From: Gaeumannomyces sp. JS-464
Taxonomy: Eukaryota > Ascomycota > Sordariomycetes > Magnaporthales > Magnaporthaceae
Length of the DNA: 64,000 nucleotides
NCBI GenBank assembly: GCA_002197995.1
Contig: NGZR01000007.1
Span: forward strand, 2,128,399 to 2,192,398
Direction of reading: 5' to 3'
Of this stretch, positions 32,504 to 42,931 are shown in pieces. The notes beneath the pieces are model-generated. The model ran no database searches and was not told where the DNA came from. It saw nothing but the letters and a program-made list of their open reading frames with translations. The position numbers and the translations under genes were made by a program. The first letter of the stretch is position 1. Each line of letters opens with the position of its first letter.

Positions 32504-35500
32504 TTTAGTCTCTCCTCAAGGCAGTGAAGCCACGTGGAGATGGCGGGATAGGAGTGTTGGGGCTCAACGAGTGATGAAGGAATAGTCGGGCCTGGAACGC
32601 CGCTGCTTGCCGAGGGGAGATTGCTGGCCGGCGGGATGAGGACAGGAAAACAGACAAACTCCAGAGAGAGGATCTCGTCGTCTTTTATCCCAAGCTCGAA
32701 GTATCGTAGCCGCCCACTCTGTGAGCGATGGATTCTGGAAACTTGCGTGATTTCCGGGCGGGTGTCTCCTGCCTTGGACGGCCTCGCCAGTTCCTTCCTC
32801 TTGGATGCATCTCGAGATGATGGCTCAGGGGAGGAGGTCGGGCTCGTCCTACGGGAGTAACGTCGGCAACAAAGTTGGCGGGTGAGGCACGGGCGAACCG
32901 CCGTCGTCGTTCAACTCTAGGCGAGGCGTCTCGGGATCGGAGCAGGCGTATAGCCGTATTCGATGGCTGGCGGCATGGGTCGAGAAGTGGTGCTCCCCTG
33001 TTCCGGCGAAAGGTCCGTGTGGTGTCGTGGTGCAGAATATTCGAGTGTGTCTTGCGGCGGCCGAGATATTGCGTTCTGTCTTGGCGCTGCAAGAATGAAG
33101 TCTCCTCTTTCTTCGTCGGGGTCACAGCGGTGAGTGCAGGAGAGAGGAACAAGGCCCAGTGCCAAGACCCGGAACGATATACCAATATCGAGTGGAAATG
33201 GGCAGGAGGAAAGCGGTGGCAAAACATCCTTGACCGGGATGCGCCTTGCTGTCGGGTGGGGCTGCCCAGTATCCCACTCTGGACGCGGAAAGTGAGGGAG
33301 GGCATTCATGACTTGTCTGTGTGTCTCTCGTCGTGGAGGCTCCCCTCCTCCAACTCCTCGCTACTGCGCCCGCGTGGGTGGGATGGCTGGTGGCCGAACC
33401 CCCACGGCTCCGAGCCACCTGCGTCCATTGGGTCTGTCAACATCTCCTGCACTGTCAGGTCCCCGGGGGCGCCAGAGGGGGCGTGTGGATAGACGTGAGG
33501 AGGCAAGGGTGTGGGTGTACATGTGGGCGACAGAGGCAAGGGGCGGCCATTTCCTGGAGAATTTCCAGTCTCCATGGTGAATGGCATCGCAGGGTGCCAT
33601 TTGGACTGCATGGCCGCTCGGGACTTGCTCGTCCCGCGCGATGGCTGGTGAGGGAGCCACGAGGACATCGATCGACACGCAGAGAGGCGGAAAAAGAGAG
33701 GTGTGGTCAACAGACGGGAAGGAGGCGGCATGACCCAGATTACATACCGCTTAATAATTTGAGCCTGCAGGTCGCAGGGGCTGCCGAAGCAAGAAGGTAG
33801 GTAGACAACTGCCTTGGCGCGGCCAGACGCTGTCTGCAATGTTCCCAATATCGCCCAACCACATGCGTGCAGGGATTGAAGTGGTGTGCAGAGGTACGAA
33901 AGACTGGAGATGGAAAGTTGAGCACAACCCACGCGAGATCACCTAAGCACAGGCACTCGCAAATCGCGGTTGGCGGTGGTGGCGGTGGCCTGAAGGAAGG
34001 AGCACAGGCCGTGGCTGCCGACCGAATCCTCCGCCCCACCACGCCACTGTGCCGGGCTCAATCGTCGATTGTTTTCTCTTTCTTTTTCTACCTTCATTTT
34101 CGTCCACGGTTCCAATCTCCTGCTCTTCGTTCCTTTGCCCCCTCGTATTTCCCTCCGCGTAATTTCGTCTTGCCCGCTCATTCATTTGTGTCCATGGCTG
34201 CAATCAGCGGAATTGCAAGGACCTGCAGAGCTTTCCCGGTTCTTCTGGGATCGCCTTTATCAGGGGCCAAGCATGCTTAAAAGCCCGCAAACAAGGTTAT
34301 GCTTCTCTCCCGGCCCATTGGAGGCTCGGCATTGGCCGGGCCAGTGGAAACGGCGTCGAAAAGCTGGGTCCTGGAGATGCTGAAGTTCAGGGATCGGTCG
34401 GTTCGACCTTCCACCCTGACCGCTAAGAATCTTTAAGCTCACCTCCATCGCAAGACTCCGATCGAGGCTCCACATCATTCTATGGAACCTCGTTCCTCTC
34501 CTGCGCCCTGAGTGGACCGCGAGGAAAGGGAGACGACAAGAAGGGCTCGTGCGTCGGCTCCGCGCCCATGATCGCGCGAGAGGTACGATGGAGAGAGACG
34601 GGAGCTGGGCATGGGAAGCAGAATGGCGGCTTGGCTCGGTTATGCCTTTCGCAGCGCCTGCTCTGTCAACTGATGTCTCCATGTGCTGCCATGATTCTCC
34701 AGCTGCCCGCCTGCTAGCGAGATGCCAGCGCCAAGGGCCCGGCCCCTTCCCCCTGGTTCGACAACGCAAGCCGCTCTGTGGTGGGCTATTTTGGTCACAG
34801 CACCTACTGTAGTCCAATAAAGCTTCGATCCCACACCTTTCGATGCTAGCTCCCGCCGCTGGCCTCTGGGTGGCCTCAACTGGGCTTTTGTTAGCTGATC
34901 AAGTGCTCCATATCCAGACCACCCCGCAACAGAGAATCCCCGAAGCTGGAGGAAGAAGGCAATATTGTTTGTTTCCACCTATCCACACCATCACCAACAA
35001 TTTCTATCAGAGGAAACCGCCCCACCTCTTCAATGTCCCCTGTCGTTCGCGACTCGTCCAATCTAGAACAAGGGCAACTCTAGACGACGCGCGAGGCGAA
35101 GTCGCGCCAAAGGGGGTGGGTGGACGTCGGTGCTCGCCCGGAGAGTGGGTGTTCACCGCGGGTTAGTACATGGGGAACGTGGGAAAAAGCCGCACTGGGG
35201 CTTGGCGAACTGGGGGTCGACGACGTCGCTGAGATACAGCATGCCCCGGCTTCGCAAAGGCGGGTAGGGCTTGGCGCTCCCCAAGCCCAGCCCTCACAGC
35301 ACTACAACGCTACCCCCTTGCCCACGGGCAGCGAAAAGTGGTGGCCTGTTGCCGACGGGGGTTTAGCGTCGTTTTCTGGCAACGACTACCGACGGAACTT
35401 TGTTACTTCGAAGCGAGAACGACAACCGTAGCCGCGCGAGGTTGCATTTGGGAGCCCGATCCCGACTCGCTGCCGTGCATGGGTGCTCTGCGCCCCTTCG

Positions 35501-37625
35501 CAGCCCCAGCCAGCAGCGCTCGAGCCGTCGGTCTCAGGTCTTGTCGAAGGCACGGGTCCGGTTCCCATAGTTGGTCAGGAAGAACAATTCCGTGCTGATT
35601 GGCAGACTCGAGTGGGCACGGCTCATCCCGTCTCACTCGTTCAGACTTTCCCTCTCCCGCGTTGGCCAAGCAGGTCAACATCGCAACGCCCCTGACGATC
35701 GAGCCCAACCCAACAGCACCAAGTCGCAAGAGCTTCCCGATATCGTGGGCTGGATTCTCTTTCCTGAAGGAAGAATGGGTCTGTGAGCCCTGCGCCGCGT
35801 TTCCTGTGCCTCAAGTTAGTCCCCGCCGACCTGTCATCGCCCACAGCCAACCAGCCAGCCAGCCGAGATACGATGTGACACGCCCACCCGCAAAAACCGG
35901 GGGCGAAAACAAAAGAGGAGGAGGGAGAAAAGAAGAAAAGCAGAAAAAGAAGAAGCAGGAAACTTGATCAAATCTCAGTAAACCCCCTGCTCGGCCAATC
36001 GGGGCCGGCGATTGACCATCGGCGGACGCCAGTCCAGCTTCCCCGACCCCTTGTCATCAACAATGCTTCCATGCTTGCGCGACTCACGGCGGGGGCGTGG
36101 CTAGCAGACCCATGGGCCCCCACGGCCCGTATCTGGACTAGGAATACGCCTGGCAGAGCAGCAGCCTCCAAGATATGCATGCCAGCAAAATCGGGAAAGA
36201 GACGGCGAGCAGCACAACACTAGTCTCGGTGGACACAACGAGACACATCCTCGGCGCCGTTGCGGGCGAGCCCGCAGAAGGCTAGCTGGTTCCACGCCTG
36301 ACCCCAACCGGCGGCCCGTGCCAGCTAATTAGTGCATTTTCCTGGCTCTCCATTCCCGGGCGCTTCCCGGGCGCTTCCTGATCGCAAACAGGTCGCCCCT
36401 GAGTCGGTCCACTGTCATCCCGAGTCAGATATCTGCTTCCAGACTTTGACCCATGGCATTGCTGAACGGCCTACAGTAGCTCATCCTCCTCCACGTGCAT
36501 CTTGGGCTAATGTTCAGCTTATAGGCAGAGTCCCTGAACCCTGACCACCCCTGGCGAGTTTGGATCGCATCATGCCATGGGACCGCCCCAAAGTCGAGCT
36601 AGTAACCGCTCCCGGCTGGTAGCTCTACAGCCGCTACGGACCGAGGAAACCCCGCCGGATCCTACAAACATTGCCTGCCGACCCAGGGGCGGAAAACTTG
36701 CTTGCCATTGTCTTTGCTGCCCGTCTCCAGCGTCACCTTTCAGATTGCTTGCTATCTTTCTTTCCCCGCTCTCGCGCTTTATGTGAGTGTTCGTGAGTAC
36801 TGAGAAATCTTGGCATGGTCCTGAGCGCAAAAGGACCACCTTGATGTTAACCGCCTTCACTTGCCACCATCCACCCCTCCCCCTTCCTTTCCCCGAGGCC
36901 GTCGACTACAACCTTGGCAGCTCAAGAGATCTTGCTCCATCGTGCAATACAAACTCCTGCATGCACAGCGCTAAAAAAGGGAACAATATCGCCATCGGTT
37001 GCGCCCAACACCCCCACAGAGCCACCTTCGTGCGCCGGCGAGGTGCCTTGAACAGGGAAAGTGGCATGCTCTCGCTACCCACCACCTGCGCGAAGACCTG
37101 CATGTTCTGTTATATTGCTTCCAGACCCCTCCCCGTGGCGGATCATGGCTGTGGAAAATCAGGAGGAGTGCATGGTTACAATGGGAGACTGTTCTACTCC
37201 CTCGCCTGACGGCCAGGCTCGGGTTCCTCGACTCCCCAAAAGACGGGCAAGTGCAGGCGAGGATAGATCACTTCTTGGCGCTGGATATTACGACGGGACC
37301 CCCAATGCCGCCGATAGGGACGTGTCTTGCTGGAGCTGGGGCATCCGGCCCCACCGCCGTCAATCTCTTGGGGGAGATGGCGGGAGAGACCTCCAGATTC
37401 CTGATGCCGAGGTCTCGGTATCACAGCCAAGTCGCGATGAGACATATAAACGGGCCTTTCTCTCCTCCCACTCTCGCTCTCATCCCCTTCTGTCCCCAGC
37501 CTCCTGCCTCTGCCCACAGGCCCATAAGTGTTTGGACTTTAGCTAGCTCCAGCGCTCCCTCCATCCTTTATTCGTCTTGGATCCCCCTTTGTGGTTTTCA
37601 CGGCCATCCTCCGCTCCTGTCCAAT
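32504..37625. other. 5.1 kb gene-free interval between divergent genes
   Basis: Both neighbours are transcribed away from this interval. Open frames up to about 220 codons occur on both strands, often overlapping antiparallel at 32.7-33.9 kb, but none has a motif, signal peptide, convincing splice pattern or consistent bias. Fair-GC single-copy-looking DNA with purine-rich patches (35905-35965). It may hold long upstream regulatory DNA or unannotated transcripts. Confidence 0.45.
37443..37625 (+). promoter_or_regulatory. Core promoter of the multicopper oxidase gene
   Basis: A TATA-like CATATAAA at 37443-37450 lies about 175 bp before the ATG and is followed by a long pyrimidine-rich stretch (37455-37600). 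This combination is common at strongly transcribed fungal genes. Confidence 0.45.
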
Positions 37626-39658
37626 ATGCGCACCGCGTTCGGACTCGCGGCGCTGTTCGCCTTCACCCTGTGACGGCGCAGTCTGCCTTCCCTGAGTACG
37701 ACAACAGGATCCCGGAGACCGAGAAGGTTGCTCTCGCTTCCGTTGTGGAAGATGATCCTGCCGACTTCATGTCGGTGATGAAGAAGGATGAGAGCCCGCT
37801 GTACCCTCTCATCTACAAAACACCTCTCCCGATTCCTCCCATCAAGCAGCCCCTGAAGTACGTTTCTGGATGCATGAGGCCCCCTTGACAGCGATGAGGC
37901 AGGTGCTAACCATGAGTGTGATCCACAGGAAGTTTACCAACCCTGTTAGCGGAGCGGAGATATGGTACTATGAGGTGGAGATCAAGCAGTTCCGCCAGCA
38001 GGTCTACCCCGACCTGAACGCGGCCACCTTCAATGGCTACGATGGCACGAGCCCGGGCCCGACCATCATGGTCCCTCGCGGCACCGAGTCCATCGTCCGC
38101 TTCATCAACGTCGCCAACACCCCAAGCTCTGTTCACCTGCACGGGTCCTACTCCCGCGCCCCCTGGGACGGCTGGGCCGAGGATATGACGCAGCCTGGCG
38201 AGTATAAGGACTACTACTACCCCAACCGCCAGTCGGCTCGGCTGCTGTGGTACCATGACCATGCCATGCACGTGGTGCGTAGCGCCCCACACTCGCACCT
38301 CACCCAGGTTCCGCATGTAAGAACCTTGACTGACCTCTCCCAACCTAGACGGCTGAGAACGCCTACACGGGCCTAGCTGGAGCGTACCTGATCACCGATG
38401 CCGGGGAGTCCTCCCTGAACCTGCCCTCCGGGTACGGCCAGTACGACATCCCGCTCATCTTGTCGTCCAAGCAGTACAACCGCGATGGCTCGCTCTTCTC
38501 CTCGGTCGGCGAGGACAAGAGTCTTTGGGGCGACGTGATACACGTCAATGGCCAGCCCTGGCCGTTCCTCAACGTCGAGCCCCGCAAGTACCGCTTCCGG
38601 TTCTTGAACTCGGCCATCTCGCGGTCCTTTGCCCTCTACTTCGCCACCGCCCTCAACATCAACGGCAAGTTGCCCTTCCAGGTCATCGCGTCTGACGGCG
38701 GCCTGCTGGAGAATCCTGTGCAGGTTTCGCACATGTACGTTGCCAATGCAGAGCGCTACGAGGTCGTCTTCGACTTTTCCCAGTTCGCCGGCCAGGCCAT
38801 CGACCTCCGCAACCTGCCCAAGGCCGGCGGCGTCGGTGTTGAGGACGACTATCAGGACACCGACAAGGTTATGCGCTTCGTCGTGTCCTCGGCCGTCTCT
38901 GCCCCCGACACCAGCAACGTCCCCGCCAAACTCCGCGACGTCCCCTTCCCCAGTGCCCCAACGGCAAGTCCATTGACCACCACTTCCGCTTCCACCGCAC
39001 CAACAGCGAGTGGCGCATCAACGGCATCGGTTTCGCCGATGTCCAAAACCGCGTCCTCGCCAACGTGCCCCGCGGTACTGTCGAGATCTGGGAGCTCGAG
39101 AACTCGTCCGGCGGCTGGTCGCACCCAATCCACATCCACCTGGTTGATTTTAAAGTTTTGGAGCGCAAGGGATCCGAGGGCACCCGCTCCGTCGAGCCGT
39201 ACGAGGCCGTCGGCCTCAAGGATGTCGTCTGGCTCGGCCGCCACGAGACGGTGCTCGTCGAGGCCCACTACGCCCCCTGGGATGGCGTTTACATGTTCCA
39301 TTGCCACAACCTAATCCACGAGGACCAGGACATGATGGCCGCTTTTAACGTGACGGCCCTGCCCAACTTCGGCTACAACGAGACCACGCACTTCATCGAC
39401 CCCATGGAGGGCCGCTGGAGGGCCAAGGCCTTCAGCCGCTCCGACCTCGGCTCGCGCACCGGGCCTTTCTCCGACGCCGAGATCGAGAAGAACGTCATGT
39501 TCCTGGCCGGCACTAATCCCTACAGCAAGGCCGAGGACATCACCAAGGCTCTGGACGAGTACTGGACTGCTAGGGGCGTCAAGGCCAAGCGCGTCGCTGT
39601 CCGTGACGCCGAAGAGGCGACTGGTGTCATCCCGAGGTACCGTCGCGGCCGCAACTAA
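37626..39658 (+). CDS. Bilirubin-oxidase-like multicopper oxidase
   Basis: Exons are 37626-37857, 37929-38274 and 38349-39658. All four copper-binding motifs are present: SSVHLHGSYSRAPWDGW (T2/T3), LLWYHDHAMHV (T3), HPIHIHLVDF (T1/T2/T3) and MFHCHNLIHEDQDMM (T1/T3 with axial Met). These ligands and the DMM ending fit the bilirubin oxidase branch of ascomycete oxidases, which couple substrate oxidation to reduction of O2 to water. The N-terminus MRTAFGLAALFAFTL is a signal peptide. Missing bases near 37672 (FTL then TAQSAFPEY) and near 38953 (PFP then CPNGKSIDHHF) break the frame. With both restored it totals 1890 bp (629 aa). Likely secreted; roles in phenolic or pigment oxidation are possible. 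Confidence 0.85.
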
Positions 39659-39957
39659 AGGCTCTGGACAGCTGTGTAATGGTAAACACCCTAAGGGGTG
39701 AGTGTATGGGCTTGCCTCTAGCGCCGTAATGACTTTATGGATAGGATGATGGGAAGGCGGGAAGGCGGTGGGATAATGTGTACATTTATAACGGGCTCAT
39801 TGGAGCAACGAGTGCAAAAACGAGGCAGGTGTTGACACGAGGATGAATCTTTATTGTCCATGTATTTTCGGCCGCCAGTAACCACTTCTTTCTCCTTTTT
39901 CCTCGCCAGAACAGAATGTTCTTGGCCATGTTCCCCCCAGAATGTTGTCTAACCAGT
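39659..39957. other. Convergent intergenic gap
   Basis: The 3' ends of the oxidase and the G-alpha-like gene. AT-richer, nothing recognised. Confidence 0.6.
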
Positions 39958-40671
39958 TCAATCCTTTGCCAGAATGTCCTGCAGCGCAAGGACGACAACG
40001 TGGACGTCCTCCTCGCTCGCCTGGTCCTCCTCAACAAAGTGGAAATGAACGGTCGGGGGCGTCTCGCCCTCGCCGACCGAATCGCCTCCATCGTCAGACA
40101 TCATCCTGCGCACCAAGGCGTCGAGGCCCATGGGCGCGCCCAGGTCCTGCGCGTTGGTGGTGTCGTCGACCCAGCTGTAGCTCGCGAAGCAGTCCTCGAG
40201 CGGGTGCGCCGCCAGCGCCTCCTTGAAGGCCCTCACGCCGCGCAGCAGCACGACCATGCGCAGCCTTTCTGCGCGGCACCAGGCCCTGACGGCGCGGAAG
40301 CTCGCGAGGACGCCATGGATGTGGTTGGCGGGCTGCTGCTGCTGCTGCTGCTCGCCCTGGACAGGAGGCGGGGCTGCCGGGTGGTGGTAGGCGGCGACGT
40401 CGGCGACGTAGACGACGGCGGTGATGTTGTACGAGACCGTCACGGTCGCCAGCAGCTTGGAGGCGTCGGCGCCGGGCGATATGTGCTTGGCGGCCGCGCC
40501 GAGGTCGGCGACGCTGAGCAGGGAGTAGTCCTCGCCGGTGCAGATCAGCACGCGGTGGCCGGGCGGGGTGTCGTTCTTGATCCCGGCGCTGCGCAAGCAT
40601 GCGGCGGCGGGGTCTACGATGGCGGGCGTGTCGGCCTCGGTGTGGCCCAGGGCGATGACGGAGACCTCCAT
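39958..40671 (-). CDS. Shortened G-protein alpha-subunit-like protein, 237 aa
   Basis: A single intact exon whose middle and end follow the Ras-like half of a heterotrimeric G-alpha subunit. VSYNITAVVYVADVAAYHHP matches the family's F(E)NVTAVIFVASLSEYDQ. SFRAVRAWCRAERLRMVVLL, then RGVRAFKEALAAHPLEDCF, matches the alpha-3/beta-5/alpha-G part that ends in FKEKL..SPL..CF. TVHFHFVEEDQ, then DVHVVVLALQDIL, matches the C-terminal helix. What is missing is telling. There is no P-loop or helical domain. DVGGQ has become ADLGAA. The guanine motif NKxD has become RGVR. The usual C-terminal receptor-coupling tail is replaced by AKD. A poly-Gln run (CAG repeat near 40335) interrupts the linker. It cannot bind GTP in the normal way; a decoy or regulator role is inference. 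Confidence 0.6.
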   Translation of the reverse strand: MEVSVIALGHTEADTPAIVDPAAACLRSAGIKNDTPPGHRVLICTGEDYSLLSVADLGAAAKHISPGADASKLLATVTVSYNITAVVYVADVAAYHHPAAPPPVQGEQQQQQQPANHIHGVLASFRAVRAWCRAERLRMVVLLRGVRAFKEALAAHPLEDCFASYSWVDDTTNAQDLGAPMGLDALVRRMMSDDGGDSVGEGETPPTVHFHFVEEDQASEEDVHVVVLALQDILAKD

Positions 40672-41141
40672 GTTTTCCTTCTCCTTCCCCTTGGAATTAT
40701 CCGCATGCGATGGTGCTGGGCTTGTCTGACGCCACTTTTCTAACCGGGTCTGTCTTCAAACAGCCAAAATGGCAGGGTTTTCGAGCTGGCTGCTGTGGAG
40801 TCAACGACTCCGCGGGGTGCGCTGCTGAGCTTGTCGAGTTCGTTTTCTCGCCACACGTGATTGGGAGCTGGTGCCTCGATATTTTTAGCTGAAGGAGACA
40901 CGCAGGAACGGAGGCTTTTCCCCTTCGTAAGCGAGGGACGCTTCAATATATGTACTTGCTCACCTTGTGTCTCTCGGCGCTTCCACGTCAGCAAAAACAC
41001 ATCCGTGTTCGCCGTCGCAGTTCTCTGTCTTGCACAGTTGTGTGTTACCAGGATCCAGGTGCCATGCAGGAAAGGAACACTTTTGTGTGGCCGTGGGAGG
41101 TATCAGCCGCACCAAGCCGCAAGCACTGCCAGCTGGAGGGG

Positions 41142-41179
41142 GCACCGACAGCTGGAGCGGGCACCGACAGCTGGAGCGG
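41142..41179. repeat. Two tandem 19-bp units GCACCGACAGCTGGAGCGG
   Basis: Two perfect copies, with a partial third (CCAGCTGGAGGG) just upstream at about 41129. Confidence 0.85.
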
Positions 41180-41392
41180 GCATTATCCTGGGCGGCATGC
41201 AGGGAACCAGGGGCTGTAGACCAGCCACAGGCTTGGATCTCAGGATTGCAGGCTAATATGCACTGCTGCATACGTAGTAATCATGGCGTCCCATAGCCAC
41301 TGTTTGTCGCTTTGATTTTTTGAGGCTTGGGAATAAAGGCATTTGGTTTCCTGGTGAGGGTCACGATACGCCAGAAACGGGTTCCAGAAAAT

Positions 41393-41400
41393 CTATATAA
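41393..41400 (+). promoter_or_regulatory. TATA box of the small secreted protein gene
   Basis: CTATATAA is about 145 bp before the ATG. The leader that follows is AC-rich and free of upstream ATGs in its last 80 bases, as in highly expressed fungal genes. Confidence 0.5.
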
Positions 41401-41544
41401 GCCGGCGTAGTATCTGTCCATAAATTCCCAATTTCACTATCATCATCAAGCAGAGTCATCAGATCAAGCAAAAGCATCCCAATCGAACAACCCCTTCTAC
41501 CCAGCACTCAAACTCCCAAATTTACCTCCCAAAACACACTCACC

Positions 41545-41973
41545 ATGCGCTTCTACATCCACCACCTCCTCCTCGCCGCCGTGGCCACCCAGCTGCCCCT
41601 GGCCAGCGCCCAGGACGTGCAGGGCGACCACCACCAGGCTCTGCACGTGGCGCGCTCCGACGCGCTCGTGCGGGCCCGCGACGCCATCGCCGAGGCCAAG
41701 CACTACAACGACCAGATCCTCGCCCGCGCCGCCGGCGTCCCCGAGGGCGCGCTCCTGGCGGCGCGCGGGAGCAAGCCGAGCAAGCCCAATCCGCCGCCGC
41801 CGGGCCCCGTCGTGCCGCCCAACCCGCCCAAGATCCCCAGGCTCAAGAAGTGCGCGCAGTGCGGCCAGATGTGCCCGCATGGGGGCCAACTTCCACGCCC
41901 ACGGGCCTGTCCTGCGCTTCATTTGCAACGAGATTCCTGGGCAGCAGACCAAGTGATTTTGGGGGTGACGTAG
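41545..41973 (+). CDS. Small secreted proline-rich protein, effector-like
   Basis: The start is MRFYIHHLLLAAVATQLPLA with a clear signal peptide cut near ASAQ. The mature part has a helical segment (DALVRARDAIAEAKHYNDQI), then a Pro-rich hinge (PPPPGPVVPPNPPKIP), then a CAQCGQMC zinc-knuckle-like motif. As written the frame ends at 41973. A second frame from 41879 reads MGANFHAHGPVLRFICNEIP and stops at 41951 (TGA), giving one more Cys. That is a more natural C-terminus, so an extra (or two missing) base near 41877 is likely. Small size, secretion and Cys pairs are typical of fungal effector candidates, but no known family is recognised. Confidence 0.6.
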   Translation: MRFYIHHLLLAAVATQLPLASAQDVQGDHHQALHVARSDALVRARDAIAEAKHYNDQILARAAGVPEGALLAARGSKPSKPNPPPPGPVVPPNPPKIPRLKKCAQCGQMCPHGGQLPRPRACPALHLQRDSWAADQVILGVT

Positions 41974-42931
41974 TGTGAGAGGTTGGCCGGTCTACTCTGG
42001 GTGGTTTTTGGGCCGGGATTTCACTTTATGGGCTCAGCAATCGGCGTTTGTGTGCTTTCTGTAACACAATCCTAGGATTGGGATGCATATGGAGGCGTTG
42101 GAGAATGGCATTGCATCATTGTTTCCGGGCTTTTTTAAAATCTTTAGGTCCTATTCGGCGCTGCAATAAAAGCTCACATTTAACAGAAATCACAGCTGGT
42201 GTGTTTATCTGGTTGAAAATCTAACGGGCTTTATCAAGAGGAGCTCCCGGACGGCAGCAGACCAAGTGAACCCCCGCCGCGAGTGTTTGCGGTTTTTAAC
42301 GATAAAAGAGGGACGAGTATTGGATTCGCAACATGTTTGTAAACCATTTAGAGAAAGTGATATTGTGGGAGAAGGAGATTATAAAGAAATATAGAAATGG
42401 AGATGCACTAGTAGGAATATGAAAGGGAAGGGATTGAAAACGGAGAAAATAAAATAAAAAATAAAAAAAAATGTGAAAAAGGGATAAGAAAGGAATAAGG
42501 AAAAGATACCCAGAGAAAAGAACTTACAAAATGGTTAAAGTCATGTGTTTTCCCAGTTGAGTGGTGGAAGTAGTAGTATCACAGTGTCTTTTGGCTATTT
42601 TTAAACCCCATGGTACCTAACTAGTAGGCAGGTGGTACCTGTAGAAGCTCGCGGAGAAAATTAGAACTTTTCGCCTTAGACCATATTAATGCTTAAACGA
42701 GATACGCGGTTCTTGCACTTTTTTGTTGGTCGATATCCGGTTATGTAAGCGGGGCGTTCCATCAATCGCATCCAAGGTTAAGAATCGGGCAGCGATAGGC
42801 TTCCGCCTAGGCACAAATTTGCGGCCCAGGCAACCAACCCCCTCACCAAAATATCCCCCTCACCAACGCATCCCACTGAAGCATCACATCCAAGCACCCC
42901 ACCTTCCCGTTCTCGGGAAGAGCACGCCAAT
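41974..42931. other. Intergenic, partly AT-rich
   Basis: 42290-42680 is AT-rich with purine-rich runs (GAAAGGGAAGGG, AAAATAAAAT) and no coding signal. It separates the secreted protein from the GTPase group. The last 60 bp are the C-rich leader of the next gene. Confidence 0.55.

Larger units (their letters stand above)
40672..41544. other. Divergent promoter region
   Basis: Lies between the G-alpha-like gene (minus) and the small secreted protein gene (plus). It contains a 19-bp tandem repeat at 41142-41179 and a TATA box at 41393-41400. No gene supported. Confidence 0.55.

Noticed and set aside
32685..33932. Overlapping 200-codon frames on both strands
   Set aside because: Antiparallel frames of equal length in GC-rich DNA with no domain, signal peptide or splice pattern; typical chance frames.
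36999..37673. 224-codon plus-strand frame ending in the oxidase signal peptide region
   Set aside because: It runs through the TATA box and pyrimidine-rich leader. The ATG at 37626 with a clean signal peptide is the better start of the multicopper oxidase.
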